Origin: Bacteroidales bacterium UBA4345
Lineage (GTDB): Bacteria > Bacteroidota > Bacteroidia > Bacteroidales > Paludibacteraceae
Assembly: GCA_002396385.1 (NCBI GenBank)
Contig: DGTD01000128.1
Coordinates: 1-42,483, forward strand
Length of the DNA stretch: 42,483 bases
Reading direction: 5' to 3'
How positions within the stretch are numbered: position 1 is the first letter of the stretch; every line of letters begins with the position of its first letter. The notes under the pieces are model-generated. The model was given only the letters and a program-made list of their open reading frames with translations, had not been told where the DNA came from and did no database searches. Position numbers and translations under genes: made by a program. Shown one piece after another: positions 8,707 to 17,881 of this stretch.

Positions 8707-8737
8707 TTTACAAGCAGATAAATATGATATACTTTTG
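8707..8737 (+). promoter_or_regulatory. Promoter of the small acidic protein gene
   Basis: TTTA at 8707-8710 and TACTTTTG at 8730-8737 are separated by 19 bases, close to the Bacteroidota TTTG-N19-TAnnTTTG pattern. Transcription would begin near 8744, which excludes an upstream TTG at 8735 as start and supports the ATG at 8765. Confidence 0.65.
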
Positions 8738-8764
8738 CATAAACATATTAAAAAAACATCAAAG

Positions 8765-9187
8765 ATGAGAGCATATATTTCAGGAAAAATTTCAACAAAG
8801 CAAGATTTTGTACTTCAAAACATCTGGTTTGCGAATGAGGAAGCGGAAGATACCGATATTCCTAGCGAGAACTGCGTCGGTATAGAGGCTGAAAATTTTG
8901 AGACCATGTTTGACGACGATGACCCAACCATATTCCACTGCCGTTGGAAGGGTGTTTTCCTAGTCACAGCCGACGAAGACGGTGAGGAAACATACACAGA
9001 CGACTGGACAGCCGCAGACTTGGTTAGTTTGATTAACGAAAAAAATCTGACAATTCGAAATTTAAGCGGATTTGTAGACGAAGACACGAACGTGGTTATC
9101 ACCGCCATTAAACTAGAAGACGAAGAAGGAGAATTTGAGTTCTCTGAAGAAATGCTAGAGATGGAACCCGTAGAATTTTACGTTTAA
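8765..9187 (+). CDS. Small acidic protein of unknown function
   Basis: No family recognised. The protein has 140 residues and is very rich in Asp and Glu throughout (for example EEAEDTD, MFDDDDP, EDEEGEFEFSEE), with no membrane segment or signal peptide, so it is probably cytoplasmic. Strong acidity in a small protein beside a CRISPR locus brings DNA-mimic inhibitors to mind, but there is no motif evidence for that. It has its own promoter and converges with the HTH-like gene on the other strand, 14 bases away. Confidence 0.8.
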   Translation: MRAYISGKISTKQDFVLQNIWFANEEAEDTDIPSENCVGIEAENFETMFDDDDPTIFHCRWKGVFLVTADEDGEETYTDDWTAADLVSLINEKNLTIRNLSGFVDEDTNVVITAIKLEDEEGEFEFSEEMLEMEPVEFYV

Positions 9188-9201
9188 TCAGACACCGAAA
9201 T

Positions 9202-9408
9202 TCAAATCATCAACATAATGCGTCCCCCCTCTTTGATAAACATAGCGGGGTTCCGGCAGACCACAGCATAGACCTGACGGCCAGAGACAGGCTTACCGTC
9301 TGCGCGAATATGCATGCGTTTACGGTTAATGGTATCGGCAATTTGTTCGGTAGTCAGTCCACGGTTTGCTTGTGCAAGGACGACAACAATGCACTCTTCA
9401 ATAGTCAT
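9202..9408 (-). CDS. Small HARE-HTH-like DNA-binding protein
   Basis: A 68-residue protein whose body (NRGLTTEQIADTINRKRMHIRADGKPVSGRQVYAVVCRNPAMFIKEGGRIML) fits the winged-helix HARE-HTH pattern: a helix, then IADTINR, a loop with DGKPV, a recognition helix and a final strand. Such domains bind DNA, often within larger nucleases or RNA polymerase delta subunits; here it stands alone. It starts 25 bases beyond the gpmI terminator on the same strand, so it depends on read-through or an unseen promoter. The family call rests on pattern only. Confidence 0.65.
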   Translation of the reverse strand: MTIEECIVVVLAQANRGLTTEQIADTINRKRMHIRADGKPVSGRQVYAVVCRNPAMFIKEGGRIMLMI

Positions 9409-9431
9409 TTAACAGTTGGAATTAATAAAAG

Positions 9432-9459
9432 GAAAGGGCGGCCTAAAAAGACCGCCCTT
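9432..9459 (-). terminator. gpmI terminator
   Basis: An 8-bp stem AAGGGCGG/CCGCCCTT with a 10-base loop, followed on the minus strand by a T-rich run. It lies 18 bases past the gpmI stop. Confidence 0.8.
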
Positions 9460-9477
9460 CTTCCTATAAAAAGGAGA

Positions 9478-11013
9478 TTAGTTCTTAATCAGGTTCTTAC
9501 CAGTCATATCGGCAGGCTGTTCCAAGCCCATGATGTGGAGGATAGAAGGAGCCACGTCGGCAAGGACACCATCGGAAACCTTAGCAGACTTGTTCTTGTC
9601 GTCGCATACATAGATGAACGGAACAGGGTTCAAAGAGTGGGCAGTATTAGGAGTGCCATCAGGGTTAATTGCGTTATCGGCATTACCGTGGTCAGCAATG
9701 ATGACAGACTCGTAACCATTCGCCAAAGCAGCAGTAATAACGTCTTTAACACAAGCATCGATAGCGACAACAGCCTTCTCGATAGCCTCGTAGACACCCG
9801 TGTGACCCACCATGTCGCCGTTAGCGAAGTTCACCACAATAAAGTCGAACTTGTTGCTCTTAATAGATTCAACCAACTTATCTTTTACCTCGTAAGCGCT
9901 CATTTCAGGCTTCAAGTCGTAGGTAGCGACCTTAGGAGAAGCAACCAAAACACGCTCTTCACCCTCGTAAGGAGCCTCACGGCCACCGTTAAAGAAGAAG
10001 GTAACGTGCGCATACTTTTCGGTTTCGGCAGTGTGTAACTGCTTCAAGCCCTTGCTAGAAAGATATTCACCAAGTGTGTTTGAAACATTTTCCTTAGGGA
10101 AGAGGATGTCAACATTCTTGAAAGAAGGATCGTAAGGAGTCATACAATAGAACTTGATGCCCTTAATGGTAGACATTCCAGCCTCAGGCATATCGGTCTG
10201 AGAGAGGACAGTAGTCATTTCCTTAGCACGGTCGTTACGATAGTTGAAGAAAATAACCACATCACCCTCCTTAATGCGTCCGTCAACATTCTTGTCGAGC
10301 AGAGCAGGCATAAACTCGTCGGTGAGGTTTTGAGAGTCGTTAGACTTGTCGTAGTTGGCCTGGATAGCGTCAGCCAGGTTATCGACCTTTTCACCGATAC
10401 CGTTCACCAACAAATCGTATCCCTTCTTAATACGGTCCCAGTTCTTATCACGGTCCATAGCGTAATAGCGACCGATAACAGTAGCCACATGACCAGCGCT
10501 CTTAGCCGTATGGTCAATCAACTGCTGAACAAAGCCCTTACCACTCTTAGGGTCGGTATCGCGGCCGTCCATAAAGCAATGGATGAAAGTGTTGTCGACG
10601 CCATATTGTTTAGCCACATCGCACAAAGTGAAGACATGGTTAAGCGAAGAGTGCACGCCACCCGTAGAGGTCAAGCCCATAAGGTGCACATTCTTACCAT
10701 TCTGTTTAGCATAAGTGAAAGCAGAGACGATACCAGGGTTCTTGGCGATGCTACCATCGGCACAAGCGCGGTTAATTTTAACAAGGTCTTGATAAACGAT
10801 ACGTCCGGCACCAATATTCAAGTGTCCGACCTCAGAGTTACCCATCTGTCCGTCAGGCAGACCGACGTTTTCGCCAGAAGCCTGCAACTTTGAATTCGGA
10901 TAATTGGCGTTCAGATAATCCATGAACGGAGTAGGCGTGTTATAGATCACATCGCCCTTACCCTTGTTACCGATTCCCCAACCATCGAGAATCATTAATA
11001 AAGCCTTGCTCAT
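9478..11013 (-). CDS. gpmI: 2,3-bisphosphoglycerate-independent phosphoglycerate mutase
   Basis: Glycolytic and gluconeogenic enzyme interconverting 3- and 2-phosphoglycerate through a phosphoserine, usually with two Mn ions. The 511 residues match the family length. Visible motifs are the metal-binding LDGWGIG with Asp10, the catalytic serine Ser60 in [46 protein letters not shown] and IADHGNADN. It lies downstream of the DUF4834-like gene, separated by 57 bases with a -7 element, so it probably has its own promoter in addition to any read-through. A terminator follows. Confidence 0.98.
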   Translation of the reverse strand: MSKALLMILDGWGIGNKGKGDVIYNTPTPFMDYLNANYPNSKLQASGENVGLPDGQMGNSEVGHLNIGAGRIVYQDLVKINRACADGSIAKNPGIVSAFTYAKQNGKNVHLMGLTSTGGVHSSLNHVFTLCDVAKQYGVDNTFIHCFMDGRDTDPKSGKGFVQQLIDHTAKSAGHVATVIGRYYAMDRDKNWDRIKKGYDLLVNGIGEKVDNLADAIQANYDKSNDSQNLTDEFMPALLDKNVDGRIKEGDVVIFFNYRNDRAKEMTTVLSQTDMPEAGMSTIKGIKFYCMTPYDPSFKNVDILFPKENVSNTLGEYLSSKGLKQLHTAETEKYAHVTFFFNGGREAPYEGEERVLVASPKVATYDLKPEMSAYEVKDKLVESIKSNKFDFIVVNFANGDMVGHTGVYEAIEKAVVAIDACVKDVITAALANGYESVIIADHGNADNAINPDGTPNTAHSLNPVPFIYVCDDKNKSAKVSDGVLADVAPSILHIMGLEQPADMTGKNLIKN

Positions 11014-11049
11014 AATACTAGTTAAATTATTTTATATCGTATTTAAATG

Positions 11050-11057
11050 CAAAATTA
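11050..11057 (-). promoter_or_regulatory. -7 element of gpmI promoter
   Basis: On the minus strand this reads TAATTTTG, a full TAnnTTTG match, about 37 bases before the gpmI ATG. No clear -33 element is seen. Confidence 0.6.
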
Positions 11058-11070
11058 ATAAAGATTTGTT

Positions 11071-11343
11071 TTAGGAGTTTTCCTCAACGATGTCAAAATG
11101 CACATCGGTAGCCCTGTTTTTTAAAATACCCAGCCTTTTACGCCCCAGTTCGCTGTGTCCGACAACACCACTCGAGCTGAAGTTTGCGTCAGAACCGGCA
11201 CCAGAGGCCGAATTGTTGAAATAGTGTTCAGACTTTGGTTTAAACGCAGTCCTAACACCGAAGACCAGCCTCAGCAAGGCAGACCCCACCATCAGCAGGG
11301 GTATAACAAGCAAAAAAAGTATAAAAAGAAGAAAAATCCCCAT
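11071..11343 (-). CDS. DUF4834-like small membrane protein
   Basis: A 90-residue protein with one long hydrophobic N-terminal segment (about residues 2-26), then a basic stretch, a low-complexity Ser/Asn/Gly region and an acidic end ATDVHFDIVEE. This layout fits the DUF4834 family of Bacteroidota, whose function is unknown. I chose the ATG at 11343, one base after the metF stop, over the in-frame ATG at 11364, which would overlap metF by 20 bases. It sits in the metF operon. Confidence 0.7.
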   Translation of the reverse strand: MGIFLLFILFLLVIPLLMVGSALLRLVFGVRTAFKPKSEHYFNNSASGAGSDANFSSSGVVGHSELGRKRLGILKNRATDVHFDIVEENS

Positions 11344-11344
11344 T

Positions 11345-12298
11345 TTAATAACAATTCTTAGCAACAGCCGCTACACTGTTAGAAGCATTGATAGCATAGA
11401 AATGAATGCTTGGAACATTGTGTGCGATAAGGTCTTTCACCTGCATAGAACACCACTCGACCCCACATTGCTCCTGTTCAGCTTCCGTCTTGCATTTATC
11501 CAGTTCAACCACAAAATCGGACGGTATGTCGACCCTGAAAGTTTTAGCAAGAACCGGGAGCTGTGCAAGCCTTTTAACAGGCTTAATACCCGGAATGATA
11601 GGTACATTAATACCCACCGCACGGCACTTATCGACAAAATCGAAATACTTCCGGTTATCGAAAAACATCTGAGTAACCACATACGAAGCCCCATTGTCGA
11701 CCTTTTGCTTCAAGTATTTGAGGTCGATGTCGAAATTGAGGGCTTCCTCATGTTTTTCTGGATAACCGGCCACACCATAAGAGAAAGGGACAACCGGCTT
11801 GTCGGAAATAGAGGAACCGTCGCAAAAGATTCCCTCGTTGAACTTATTGATCTGCTCCTGTAATTCAGTAGCGTGCGAATACCCGTCTTTCACAGGGGTA
11901 AAGCGTTTGTCTTGAGGGGCCTTATCACCACGCAAGACGAGCAAATCGTGAATATCGAGGAAATTGAGGTCAATGAGCACATATTCCGTCTCTTCACGGC
12001 TGAATCCGCTACATAAGATATGAGGGACAACATCGATGTTGTATTTGTGCTTAATGGCGGCAGCAATGGCAACAGTACCCGGGCGCCTTCGCAAAGTAGC
12101 CGCTTGGAACAAACCATTATCGGTATTCTTATAGACCAGTTCGCTACGGTGAGTAGTGATATTCACGTATTTCGGATCGAACTCACGCAAGCGGTCAATA
12201 GTAGAGAACAAAGAATCGAGGCTGTTTCCCTTAATAGGAGGAGAGACCTCGAAAGAAAAAGCCGTAGACCTGTTATTAAGAATTTTATCGATAATCAT
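11345..12298 (-). CDS. metF: Methylenetetrahydrofolate reductase
   Basis: Flavoenzyme reducing 5,10-methylene- to 5-methyl-tetrahydrofolate for methionine synthesis. The 317 residues are normal for the bacterial type. The N-terminal FSFEVSPP holds the catalytic Glu, followed by YVNITTHRS, HILCSGFSREE, DLLVLRGD (folate-binding Asp), FSYGVAGYPEKHEEA and TQMFFDN, all family motifs of the TIM barrel. The start codon overlaps the stop of the upstream ABC ATPase gene by 4 bases (ATGA), showing translational coupling. Confidence 0.98.
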   Translation of the reverse strand: MIIDKILNNRSTAFSFEVSPPIKGNSLDSLFSTIDRLREFDPKYVNITTHRSELVYKNTDNGLFQAATLRRRPGTVAIAAAIKHKYNIDVVPHILCSGFSREETEYVLIDLNFLDIHDLLVLRGDKAPQDKRFTPVKDGYSHATELQEQINKFNEGIFCDGSSISDKPVVPFSYGVAGYPEKHEEALNFDIDLKYLKQKVDNGASYVVTQMFFDNRKYFDFVDKCRAVGINVPIIPGIKPVKRLAQLPVLAKTFRVDIPSDFVVELDKCKTEAEQEQCGVEWCSMQVKDLIAHNVPSIHFYAINASNSVAAVAKNCY

Positions 12299-13023
12299 AA
12301 ATTGTAAAAATCGTCTAAAGTAAAGTTTTCAAGTTGGGAAGCCGGAATTTCGGAGAGCCTGCCCTCCACACAATGCAACACCCTACCGGGGAACATAGAA
12401 ACCCAGCGCATGTTGTGTGTAGCCATAACCACGGACGTACCCGATTCAACAACCTGGTAAATCAACTGCATGATTTCCTTACCCGTGTGCGCATCGAGGT
12501 TACCAGTGGGCTCGTCGGCAAGAATAACCTGCGGGTTGTTTAACAGCGCCCTAGCGATGACCACCCTCTGTTGTTCGCCACCCGACAGTTCATGGGGCAT
12601 TTTGTAACCCTTATTCGTCATACCCACAAAATCGAGCACTTCTTTGATACGCCGGTTAATGCTAGCAGAGTCCTTCATATCTGTAGCCCGTAAAACGAAC
12701 TCAAGATTGGCATTAACAGTGCGGTCGGTAAGCAGTTTGAAATCTTGGAAAACGATACCCAGCTTGCGTCTGAGGAAAGGGACCTGTTTCCCGGGCATCG
12801 TGGTCAAATCATAATCAAGCACGCGCGCCTCACCGCCAGAAATCTTCGCCTCGGCATAAAAAGACTTCAAGAGAGTAGATTTACCGCAACCGACACGCCC
12901 TATCAGATAAACAATTTCGCCCTTGCCCAGTTTAAAGAAGACATTACGCAAGACGTCGATATCGTTGTAAGAGACATTAACGCCCTTGTAATCGATAAAA
13001 AGATTAGAATCGGTCATCTGCAT
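12295..13023 (-). CDS. FtsE-like ABC transporter ATP-binding protein
   Basis: A 242-residue ATPase subunit. It shows Walker [11 protein letters not shown]-loop VFQDFKLL, signature [16 protein letters not shown], Walker [13 protein letters not shown] and the switch His in MATHNM. Overall it resembles FtsE/LolD-type ATPases, which work with a separate permease such as FtsX. No permease is encoded next to it, so its partner is elsewhere and FtsE is only the best guess. It overlaps metF by 4 bases and follows hisIE by 8. A second ATG two codons inside is also possible as start. Confidence 0.88.
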   Translation of the reverse strand: MQMTDSNLFIDYKGVNVSYNDIDVLRNVFFKLGKGEIVYLIGRVGCGKSTLLKSFYAEAKISGGEARVLDYDLTTMPGKQVPFLRRKLGIVFQDFKLLTDRTVNANLEFVLRATDMKDSASINRRIKEVLDFVGMTNKGYKMPHELSGGEQQRVVIARALLNNPQVILADEPTGNLDAHTGKEIMQLIYQVVESGTSVVMATHNMRWVSMFPGRVLHCVEGRLSEIPASQLENFTLDDFYNL

Positions 13024-13031
13024 TCCAGAAC

Positions 13032-13637
13032 TTATTTTGTAGCGTTATGACGTCGTTTGTGCAATTCAGCGACCACGTCGTCGATACGCAGATTTTTAGA
13101 AGAAAGAAGAACCATAAGGTGGTAAAGCAAATCGGCCGACTCGCTAATCACCTGTTCATCGGTGCCGTGTGTAGCGGAAATAAGCGTAGAGAGCGCCTCC
13201 TCCCCTACCATCTGTGCCATACGGTTAACCCCATCGGCAAACAGTTTTGTTGTGTAAGAGCCTTCGGGCATCTCAGCCTTACGTGCCTCAATAAGGTCTT
13301 GCAAGGAAGAAAGGAAATTGAGGTCGGCAGTGTTTGTATCACCCCAGCAGGTATCCGTACCAGTGTGACAGACAGGACCGACAGGATGCACTTGGACCAG
13401 TAACGTATCGTTATCGCAATCGATAGCCATAGAAACCATATTGAGGAAGTTTCCACTAGTTTCACCCTTCGTCCACAACTTCTGACGGGTCCGGCTATAG
13501 AAAGTCACCTTTTTAGTCTCAACCGTTTTATTAAACGCCTCCTCGTTCATAAATCCCAGCATCAGGACCTTACGCGTATCAGCATCTTGAATAATGGCGG
13601 GAACCAGCCCACCCATTTTATCGAAATCAGGTTTCAT
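13032..13637 (-). CDS. hisIE: Bifunctional phosphoribosyl-AMP cyclohydrolase / phosphoribosyl-ATP pyrophosphatase
   Basis: Carries out steps 2 and 3 of histidine synthesis. The N-terminal HisI half has MLGFMNEEAF, YSRTRQKLWTKGETSGN, the metal-binding DCDNDTLL and the zinc Cys in PVCHTGTDTCW. The C-terminal HisE half (about 110-201) has the helical MazG-like pattern GEEALSTLIS and ESADLLYHLMVLL. The total of 201 residues is typical for the fused form. I use the ATG at 13637, five bases after the hisA stop; the TTG three codons upstream would overlap hisA. Confidence 0.97.
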   Translation of the reverse strand: MKPDFDKMGGLVPAIIQDADTRKVLMLGFMNEEAFNKTVETKKVTFYSRTRQKLWTKGETSGNFLNMVSMAIDCDNDTLLVQVHPVGPVCHTGTDTCWGDTNTADLNFLSSLQDLIEARKAEMPEGSYTTKLFADGVNRMAQMVGEEALSTLISATHGTDEQVISESADLLYHLMVLLSSKNLRIDDVVAELHKRRHNATK

Positions 13638-13642
13638 AAAAA

Positions 13643-14371
13643 TCAACCAATAAAAGCGGCCAAATCGGCCAGTTTAATATATCCCTCGTAAATAGCCTTC
13701 CCCGTAATAACAGCAGGGACACCAGCCTCGTCCAACCGGTGAATATCGTCGATAGAGCTAACCCCACCGCTGGCAATAAGATAGAGGTCGTTATATTCGG
13801 AAAGAATTTGTTTATAGAGGTCGACAGAAGGACCCTGCAGCATGCCGTCCCTGGCGATATCGGTACAGATAACCTTAGAGATTCCCCTCTGTTTGAAGGA
13901 ACCGATGAAAGGGACAAGATCTTGAGAAGTCGTTTCCTGCCAACCACTGACGGCGATTTTACCGTCTTTTGCATCGGCACCAAGAATAATACGGTCGGCC
14001 CCGAACTTGTCGATCCATTTTAAGAAGGTATCGGGGTCTTTAACCGCAATGCTTCCGCCGGTAACCATAGCAGCGCCACACTCGAAAGCGATACGCAGGT
14101 CGTCGTCAGACTTTAAGCCACCTCCAAAATCGATCACAAGGTTTGTGCGAGAAGCAATTTTCTCCAAAACCTTGTAGTTGACAATGTGTTTAGCCTTAGC
14201 ACCGTCTAAGTCAACACAATGCAGGCGAGTGATACCCGCATCTTGGAACATGAGGGCCACCTCGCAGGGATCTTCGTTATAGACCTTTTTCTGGTCGTAG
14301 TCGCCTTGGGAGAGTCTGACACACTTCCCCTCAATAATATCGATAGCAGGAATAATATCTATTTTAGCCAT
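13643..14371 (-). CDS. hisA: Phosphoribosylformimino-AICAR ribotide isomerase
   Basis: Step 4 of histidine synthesis, an Amadori isomerisation on a TIM barrel. The 242 residues carry [19 protein letters not shown] with the catalytic Asp, [21 protein letters not shown] (phosphate loop), [14 protein letters not shown] with the second Asp, and LIASGGVSS. It lies between a GH9 cellulase gene (3 bases upstream) and hisIE (5 bases downstream). hisF, which often lies between hisA and hisIE, is not present in the window. Confidence 0.98.
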   Translation of the reverse strand: MAKIDIIPAIDIIEGKCVRLSQGDYDQKKVYNEDPCEVALMFQDAGITRLHCVDLDGAKAKHIVNYKVLEKIASRTNLVIDFGGGLKSDDDLRIAFECGAAMVTGGSIAVKDPDTFLKWIDKFGADRIILGADAKDGKIAVSGWQETTSQDLVPFIGSFKQRGISKVICTDIARDGMLQGPSVDLYKQILSEYNDLYLIASGGVSSIDDIHRLDEAGVPAVITGKAIYEGYIKLADLAAFIG

Positions 14372-14374
14372 TTT

Positions 14375-16156
14375 TTACTGCTTGATTATTTTGTAGGACT
14401 TTTTACCTCCCTCGAAATTGATATTAACTACATATATCCCCCTAGGCAGACCACTAGTCGGTAATACAACGGGAACAGCGCCATTGGTGCGCGCCGAGAG
14501 AAGGGTTTGACCCGTCGTCGATACTACATTGATGATGCCATCGCCATCGTACGCCACTTCGAGAGGTTCAACAACCACATAGTCGTCGCAAACAGTAGGA
14601 TACACATTGAACTTAGAGGCATCGGCATTCTTCACACCAGTAACGGGCACAGGGTCGAGCGTGGCAACGATATTGGCAATAGCAACAATAAACGGAGCGT
14701 TATAATCGCATCCGCCCTCAGTTTCAGTGTAAGAAGAGCCACCCTCAATAATATTCTGGAATACGCCAGGGTTACTAGGACCACCAATCACACCACCGCT
14801 GGCAAACATAAAGTCGGCTTCATTCTTAGTTTTAGTAGGAGGATTGTCGTTACGCCCCATAGCGTTTCGATGATGGATGCGGAAAGTGAAATCACCTTTG
14901 TAACCATGCAGGAATGTATGGTTAAACTCATTATTTCCGAGGACATAATCAACAATTCTCTGGTTGAAATTATCGGCCAGTTTCAAATCTTCAGAAGAAG
15001 TAAGCACCCCATCGGCCACCAACTTCGAATAAAGGGCAGCAGCAGCGGCGCCACCCAGCGCCAACTTATTGGTTCCCCATCTGCTTTTATAATAAGGGAA
15101 GCCATTATTATCGGCTTTCGCCGTTTCCAGATGAAGACCATACACATTTTTGCGCAAGAAATTGGCAATATTACCACCCTGTCCGTTCGACGCATTAGGA
15201 TCAGCTTTAACTATATAGTAGTAAGCATAGTCAGACTCCGTATCCCATGCGAGTGGCGAATTAGATTCCCACTTACCCTGTAAATAACCGATAGCCTCGG
15301 TCTTGTAAGTTGCATCGTCCGTCAGATTATACAACAAAATAGCGGCAAGGCTCAACTCGTCGGTCCATTCTTCGTTAAGGCTTGGATAAAAAATCGGGAT
15401 AGTAACGTTTTTATCTTTATGATCTTTTGCGTAAGCATAGGCAATTTTAGCGTATTCGGCACATTTGCTACGGTATTCCGCATCGGGATAATGTTTCGCC
15501 ATCAGCGCCAGCGCAGAGGCATAGTTGGCCGCCTGTGGTCCACCAAGAGAGTTTGTTGTCCAGACAGGTCGCGGATCGCCACCATTTTCAACCGACTCGG
15601 AACTCTGTACCGAGCTAGTCATCCAGCGGTTGTGGTCGCCTTCGGCACCAACATAATAGACGAAAGTCTTGCCATTGTCGAGGAAACATTTCATAAAGTA
15701 GTCGGTAGCAATCTTGGCCTCGTCAAGCACATCAGGGACACGGTTTGGAGCACCATAGGCCTCATCGTAATTATCTTGGAAGGCTTCAGGCCAAACATCG
15801 TAAGCAACCAGCAGCGAGATAGCCGCATAACCCATTGTAGTAGCCACCTTTATGTGGTCGCCACAATCGTGCCAGCCACCCGTCAAGTCGTAACTACCAT
15901 TGCCCCCACCATTGACCGAGCCCTGGCCATCTTTCGTGTGGCAATATTTTTTTGTCACCTTATCGTTGTCGACCAGCATCCAGTTATGGTTATCACCACA
16001 ACGCTGGCCGCCATAGAACTTAAGCCCCATATTAAGGGCCTCGCGGTAGTCGGACGCAGAAAAATTCGAATTATAATTAGAAAAATCGTAAGCAGAGGCA
16101 GAAGAGGCAGAAAAAGCCGTTGCCAAAGCCATAGCGTAAAACTTATTCATCGGCAT
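14375..16156 (-). CDS. Secreted GH9 endoglucanase with T9SS sorting domain
   Basis: Probable cellulase of glycoside hydrolase family 9 (593 residues), cutting beta-1,4-glucan by inversion. It has a signal peptide (about 1-22, ending ASA). The catalytic (alpha/alpha)6 domain carries DLTGGWHDCGDHIK with Asp97 and Asp100, FRIHHRNAMG, and TETEGGCDYNAPF near its end with the likely acid Glu. The last 75 or so residues (FNVYPTVCDDY... LPRGIYVVNINFEGGKKSYKIIKQ) form a type A Por/type IX secretion sorting domain, so the enzyme is probably exported and anchored at the surface. Unusually, it ends 3 bases before hisA on the same strand and so looks co-transcribed with histidine genes. Confidence 0.93.
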   Translation of the reverse strand: MPMNKFYAMALATAFSASSASAYDFSNYNSNFSASDYREALNMGLKFYGGQRCGDNHNWMLVDNDKVTKKYCHTKDGQGSVNGGGNGSYDLTGGWHDCGDHIKVATTMGYAAISLLVAYDVWPEAFQDNYDEAYGAPNRVPDVLDEAKIATDYFMKCFLDNGKTFVYYVGAEGDHNRWMTSSVQSSESVENGGDPRPVWTTNSLGGPQAANYASALALMAKHYPDAEYRSKCAEYAKIAYAYAKDHKDKNVTIPIFYPSLNEEWTDELSLAAILLYNLTDDATYKTEAIGYLQGKWESNSPLAWDTESDYAYYYIVKADPNASNGQGGNIANFLRKNVYGLHLETAKADNNGFPYYKSRWGTNKLALGGAAAAALYSKLVADGVLTSSEDLKLADNFNQRIVDYVLGNNEFNHTFLHGYKGDFTFRIHHRNAMGRNDNPPTKTKNEADFMFASGGVIGGPSNPGVFQNIIEGGSSYTETEGGCDYNAPFIVAIANIVATLDPVPVTGVKNADASKFNVYPTVCDDYVVVEPLEVAYDGDGIINVVSTTGQTLLSARTNGAVPVVLPTSGLPRGIYVVNINFEGGKKSYKIIKQ

Positions 16157-16210
16157 AATTAAAAGAATTCAATATACAAAAATAGAGAAATGGATAGGGA
16201 TGCGCAAATA

Positions 16211-16242
16211 AAAAAGGCGTTAACTGCAATGCAATTAACGCC
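16211..16242 (-). terminator. asnS terminator
   Basis: An 8-bp stem GGCGTTAA/TTAACGCC with an 11-base loop, followed on the minus strand by a T-rich tail. It sits 26 bases past the asnS stop and separates it from the GH9 gene. Confidence 0.85.
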
Positions 16243-16267
16243 CTGTATGTAATAAAAACCGCAACGA

Positions 16268-17671
16268 TTAGAATTCGGCTGTTTTTGGAGTTCTTGGGAA
16301 CGGAATAACGTCGCGTATGTTCTGCATACCGGTAACGAAAAGGAGCAGACGTTCAAAACCGAGACCGAAACCAGAGTGAGGGCAAGAACCGAACTTACGG
16401 GTATCGAGGTACCACCACATATCCTTCATAGGGATATTGAGTTCCTTAATACGCGCCATCAGTTTATCGTAAGATTCCTCACGCTCAGAGCCACCGATAA
16501 TCTCACCGATAGTAGGGAACAAGACATCCATAGCACGAACAGTCTTGCCGTCGTCGTTCTGCTTCATATAGAAAGCCTTGATTTCCTTCGGATAGTCGGT
16601 AAGGATAACCGGACGTTTGAAATGCTGTTCAACAAGGAAGCGTTCGTGTTCGGAAGCCAAGTCACAACCCCAATAAACAGGGAATTCGAACTTGTGGCCT
16701 TTAGCGATAGCGTCTTCAAGAATCTTGATACCCTCGGTATATGGCAGGCGTACGAACTCGCAGTCGATGACACTCTTCAAGCGGTCGATAAGGGTTTTAT
16801 CAATCATATTGTTCAGGAACTGCAAATCGTCGGCACAATTGTCGAGCGCCCATTTAACGCAGTACTTGATAAACTCCTCAGCGATATCCATATTGTCTTT
16901 GATATCGTAGAATGCCATTTCAGGCTCAATCATCCAGAATTCGGCCAAGTGACGAGGTGTATTCGAGTTTTCGGCACGGAAAGTAGGCCCAAAAGTATAG
17001 ATATTGCCCAGCGCAGTAGCGCCAAGTTCACCCTCTAACTGACCAGAGACGGTGAGAGAAGTCATTTTTCCGAAGAAATCGTCGTCGTAAACAATGCTAC
17101 CGTTCTCGTCCTTCTTCAAATCGTAAAGGTTCTTGGTAGTCACCTGGAACATCTGGCCGGCACCCTCACAATCGCTAGCGGTAATGATAGGCGTATGGAA
17201 ATAGAAGAAACCTTTCTGGTGAAAGAAAGTGTGGATGGCCATAGCCATATTGTGGCGGATGCGGAAAACAGCACCGAACGTATTAGTACGCGGACGGAGA
17301 TGGGCAATTTCGCGAAGATATTCGAACGAATGCCCCTTCTTCTGCAAAGGATACTCGTTAGGATCGGCCTTGCCGTAGATTTCAATAGAATCGGCTTGAA
17401 TTTCAACAGCCTGACCAGCGCCCATTGACTTAACCAGAGTACCAACAACAGAAAGACACGCACCAGTGGTAACATCTTTCATCAGTTCTTCAGAAAACTT
17501 GCTGGCATCGGCAACAATCTGGATATTATTAATAGTAGAACCGTCATTAAGAGCGATAAAACTTACATTTTTGTTACCTCTTTTTGTACGAACCCAACCT
17601 TTGACGTTAACCTTAACATCGTAGGTGGTCATTTTGACTGCATCAACAATCTTAGTTCTACGAATTTCCAT
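16268..17671 (-). CDS. asnS: Asparaginyl-tRNA synthetase
   Basis: Charges tRNA-Asn with asparagine. The 467-residue class IIb enzyme has an N-terminal OB-fold (about 15-110: [25 protein letters not shown]) and a catalytic domain with motif 2 [24 protein letters not shown] and motif 3 [29 protein letters not shown]. The [11 protein letters not shown] form and the C-terminal motif favour Asn over Asp specificity. It has its own terminator and stands alone between GH9 and ompA. Confidence 0.98.
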   Translation of the reverse strand: MEIRRTKIVDAVKMTTYDVKVNVKGWVRTKRGNKNVSFIALNDGSTINNIQIVADASKFSEELMKDVTTGACLSVVGTLVKSMGAGQAVEIQADSIEIYGKADPNEYPLQKKGHSFEYLREIAHLRPRTNTFGAVFRIRHNMAMAIHTFFHQKGFFYFHTPIITASDCEGAGQMFQVTTKNLYDLKKDENGSIVYDDDFFGKMTSLTVSGQLEGELGATALGNIYTFGPTFRAENSNTPRHLAEFWMIEPEMAFYDIKDNMDIAEEFIKYCVKWALDNCADDLQFLNNMIDKTLIDRLKSVIDCEFVRLPYTEGIKILEDAIAKGHKFEFPVYWGCDLASEHERFLVEQHFKRPVILTDYPKEIKAFYMKQNDDGKTVRAMDVLFPTIGEIIGGSEREESYDKLMARIKELNIPMKDMWWYLDTRKFGSCPHSGFGLGFERLLLFVTGMQNIRDVIPFPRTPKTAEF

Positions 17672-17827
17672 TTTATTAATTAAAAAAGTTGAAATAAATA
17701 GGGTTTACCCCCCGTTTGATTAAATTTTCACAAAATTAATGAAAATTAGGTAGAAAAGACAATAAAGGAGGGTTGAAAAAAGCCACATAGACGAGAAGTA
17801 ACAAATTGAAAGCATAAGAAACAAAAA

Positions 17828-17853
17828 AAGGGAAACTCGAACGAGTTTCCCTT
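17828..17853 (-). terminator. ompA terminator
   Basis: An 11-bp stem AAGGGAAACTC/GAGTTTCCCTT with a 4-base loop, followed on the minus strand by a run of T. Confidence 0.9.
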
Positions 17854-17881
17854 AAATATGTTTGAAATTTATTTAATCTAA

